The notes under the pieces were generated by a model. That model was not told the DNA's origin. It was given only the letters and a program-made list of their open reading frames with translations, and ran no database searches. Both the position numbers and the translations under genes were made by a program. This document shows positions 51,014 to 52,816 of a stretch of 52,816 nucleotides of DNA, piece by piece (positions within the stretch are counted from its first letter, which is position 1; each line of letters begins with the position of its first letter). Source of the stretch: Candidatus Poribacteria bacterium (GTDB lineage: Bacteria > Poribacteria > WGA-4E > WGA-3G); the NCBI GenBank assembly GCA_022827885.1, contig JAJEIP010000110.1, forward strand, positions 1 to 52,816. The letters run 5' to 3'.

Positions 51014-52801
51014 CTACTCCACCTCCGCAGAAAGATGACTCGCCACGGATGTCAAATCCAAAATATTGACGACCCCGTCACCATTGACATCCGCCGGTGC
51101 TTGCGCCAAACGCGAGGCAACCAGCGTCAAATCCAGGATATTGACGACCCCATCGCCGTTGACATCGGGTGAATCCTGTCCGAAACTATTGGCAACCAGT
51201 GTCAAGTCTTGGACATTGATGACCCCATCATCGTTGACATCCCACGGCGTTTGTGAAACCGGCACTAACGACGACGCACGCTCGCCAGGCGCGAGATCCC
51301 ACAGAAGAATTGTCCCATCCCAACTCCCGCTGACGAGCGTCCCACCATCTGATGTAAACGCTAAGGCAACGATACCCTGCGTATGTCCTTCAAAAGCACG
51401 CTGGTAGTTACCCGTAGCGACATCCCAGAGGATAACAGTCCTGTCATTACCACCACTCGCAAGCGTCTTACCATCCGGTGAGAACGCCAGGGAATAGACA
51501 TCATCCGTATGCCCACCACTGAACGTGAAGAGAAGGCTACCCGTGTTTGCATTCCACAATTGAAGCCCATAATAGTCCGAACAACTGGCAAGGATTTCCC
51601 CGTTTGGTGAGAAAGTGACAGTTCTAACCCGATGTCCTGAACGAGAAATCTCTCTAAGTAGCGTCTTCGGTTTCCCAGTCTCTGCGTTCCATAACCGAAT
51701 CACACCGTCCCAACTACCACTGGCAAGGGTGCTGCCATCTGGTGAAAACGCCATGGAATAAATGGTTTCTGCCGATGCTTCAAAGACTGTTTGTTGTTGA
51801 CCCGTGTGAGCATCCCATAACCGAATCGGATCTGTTCCACCCCCGCTGGCGAGGGTGCTGCCATCTGGGGAAAATGCCAACGCAAGGACTTCGTCAGTGT
51901 GCGCTGTAAGAATCGCCTGTGGTTGGAAATCCATAACGAAGGGTGATTGCTCGGTATTTACGTCCCACAACCGAATTGTCTTATCGTCGCTTGCACTGGC
52001 GAAGATTTTCCCATTCGGAGAGAACACTAAGGCATTCACCTGCCTTGTATGCCCTTTTAACACTGTTTCTGATCGTTGTGTATCTATATCCCGCAACAAA
52101 ATCGGGGCTTCCCAATCTCCATTGGCAAGTCTGTGACCGTAAGTTCCACTCGCAAGCGTCTGACTGTCTGGAGAGAGTGCCATAGTAGTAAGATGATCCG
52201 TATGACCTTTCAGGTTGATTTCTTGGAGTTGCACACCACTGGCATCCCACGCTCGAATTGTCCCATCGCGATTCGCACTATTGAAAGTCGTGCCGTTCGA
52301 GGAAAATACAATATCAGCAACTTCAGTCGGATGCGCACTGAGTACCCTGATGTGTTGTCCAGTGCTCGCGTCCCATAAACCGACTTCACCGCGTCGACTG
52401 CCACTGATAAGGGTTTTTCCATCTGGCGAAAACGCAACCGATGTGAGCCAATCCGAACTCCCCATCAAAGTTGAGAGTTGGCTTTTAGTGCGTATATCCC
52501 ACGAACGAATTGTTCGGTCCCAACTCGCACTGACGAGTGTTTTTCCATCTGGCGAAAACGCAACCGCTTCGATCTCAGACGTGTGTCCTTCAAGCATCCC
52601 GAGGTGTTGGCTCGTAACGACATCCCACAGCTGAACTATATAATTGAGGCTGGTGCATAAATAAAGTTGTGAAGTATCAGGATAATGGGTATGCTTTAAT
52701 GAAATCACCCATATAAGGCATACCCAATGTATTATCCTGACGCAAAAGAGTATATCACATTTGTATTTTCTTTGCTTGATGAGTTTGCTGAAAAAAAACA
52801 A
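51014..52801 (-). CDS. WD40-repeat protein with dockerin-like repeats (5' end uncertain, at window edge)
   Basis: About 595 residues visible. Some ten or eleven WD blades ('VAFSPDGKTLVSASWDRTIR', 'LAFSPDGSTLASGGGTDPIR') and then three dockerin-like loops ('DVNDDGVINVQDLT', 'DVNGDGVVNILDLT' twice) ending 'SHLSAEVE'. The first 60 residues ('LFCVRIIHWVCLIWVISLKH') do not look like a normal signal peptide, lack an ATG and have only TTG/GTG starts. The frame is open to the end of the window, so the true start may lie outside or the 5' end may be rearranged. It is followed by its paralogue after 3 nt. Confidence 0.75.
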   Translation of the reverse strand: MFFFSKLIKQRKYKCDILFCVRIIHWVCLIWVISLKHTHYPDTSQLYLCTSLNYIVQLWDVVTSQHLGMLEGHTSEIEAVAFSPDGKTLVSASWDRTIRSWDIRTKSQLSTLMGSSDWLTSVAFSPDGKTLISGSRRGEVGLWDASTGQHIRVLSAHPTEVADIVFSSNGTTFNSANRDGTIRAWDASGVQLQEINLKGHTDHLTTMALSPDSQTLASGTYGHRLANGDWEAPILLRDIDTQRSETVLKGHTRQVNALVFSPNGKIFASASDDKTIRLWDVNTEQSPFVMDFQPQAILTAHTDEVLALAFSPDGSTLASGGGTDPIRLWDAHTGQQQTVFEASAETIYSMAFSPDGSTLASGSWDGVIRLWNAETGKPKTLLREISRSGHRVRTVTFSPNGEILASCSDYYGLQLWNANTGSLLFTFSGGHTDDVYSLAFSPDGKTLASGGNDRTVILWDVATGNYQRAFEGHTQGIVALAFTSDGGTLVSGSWDGTILLWDLAPGERASSLVPVSQTPWDVNDDGVINVQDLTLVANSFGQDSPDVNGDGVVNILDLTLVASRLAQAPADVNGDGVVNILDLTSVASHLSAEVE

Positions 52802-52816
52802 ACGCTTATCAGTAGA

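Noticed and set aside
51014-51240. Regular repeats near the dockerin part, considered as non-coding repeats
   Set aside because: They are in-frame calcium-loop repeats (D-x-N-x-D-G-x-x-N).

Overview
The window looks like a piece of a Candidatus Poribacteria (or closely related sponge-associated/environmental bacterial) chromosome. No rRNA or other marker gene is present, so this is an inference from content. The clues are many sulfatases, phytanoyl-CoA dioxygenase (PhyH) family proteins, Gfo/Idh/MocA oxidoreductases and a ThuA protein, WD40 proteins ending in dockerin-like repeats, DUF433/DUF5615 and PIN modules, moderate GC, sigma70-type promoters and many short palindromic intergenic repeats. 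I saw no tRNA, rRNA, CRISPR array, phage or IS element.

Layout. 0.5-8.3 kb is an envelope block: a 1910-residue secreted Ig-repeat protein with a FlgD/type-IX-sorting-like C-terminus, a PorV-like barrel and a LysM coiled-coil protein, closed by a strong terminator. 8.3-9.8 kb holds an AccA-like protein lacking its usual active-site glycines and a CDP-alcohol phosphatidyltransferase. From 13.65 back to 9.77 kb runs a minus-strand operon: PhyH dioxygenase, Ig-like lipoprotein, MetE-like methyltransferase, small membrane protein, TauE/SafE exporter. 13.9-17.7 kb has MazG, a TPR/DUF3857/transglutaminase lipoprotein and a second CDP-alcohol phosphatidyltransferase.

17.8-40.5 kb is a glycan/sulfo-sugar catabolic region. 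It has four S1-family sulfatases (none with an obvious signal peptide), a lactonase, PhyH and CmcJ-like oxygenases, three Gfo/Idh/MocA dehydrogenases, two zinc alcohol dehydrogenases, ThuA, an MFS transporter and a mannitol-dehydrogenase-family enzyme. Organisation (MFS-ADH-Gfo operon; ADH-ThuA divergent from another Gfo) suggests import, desulfation and oxidation of sugars or polyols. A DUF433/DUF5615 toxin-antitoxin pair and two tandem RDD-PspA fusions are embedded.

40.6-47.8 kb holds a GT4 glycosyltransferase coupled to a RimK-like ATP-grasp ligase, a defence-like cassette (GmrSD-type DUF262/DUF1524, PIN protein, small partner) and an unusual fusion of an archaeal-adenylate-kinase-like domain to a nucleoside deoxyribosyltransferase-like domain. 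47.0-52.8 kb has a PhyH protein, SppA protease and two tandem WD40-dockerin proteins, the last running to the window edge.

The most unusual non-coding signal is a family of about 100-bp intergenic units: a hairpin, a spacer of about 46 nt, and a CGCAAGG/AATTAAAA tail placed directly before start codons, where it seems to supply the ribosome binding site. With it go a 72-bp triple-hairpin repeat present twice and a set of palindromes whose stems differ in sequence but stay perfectly paired.
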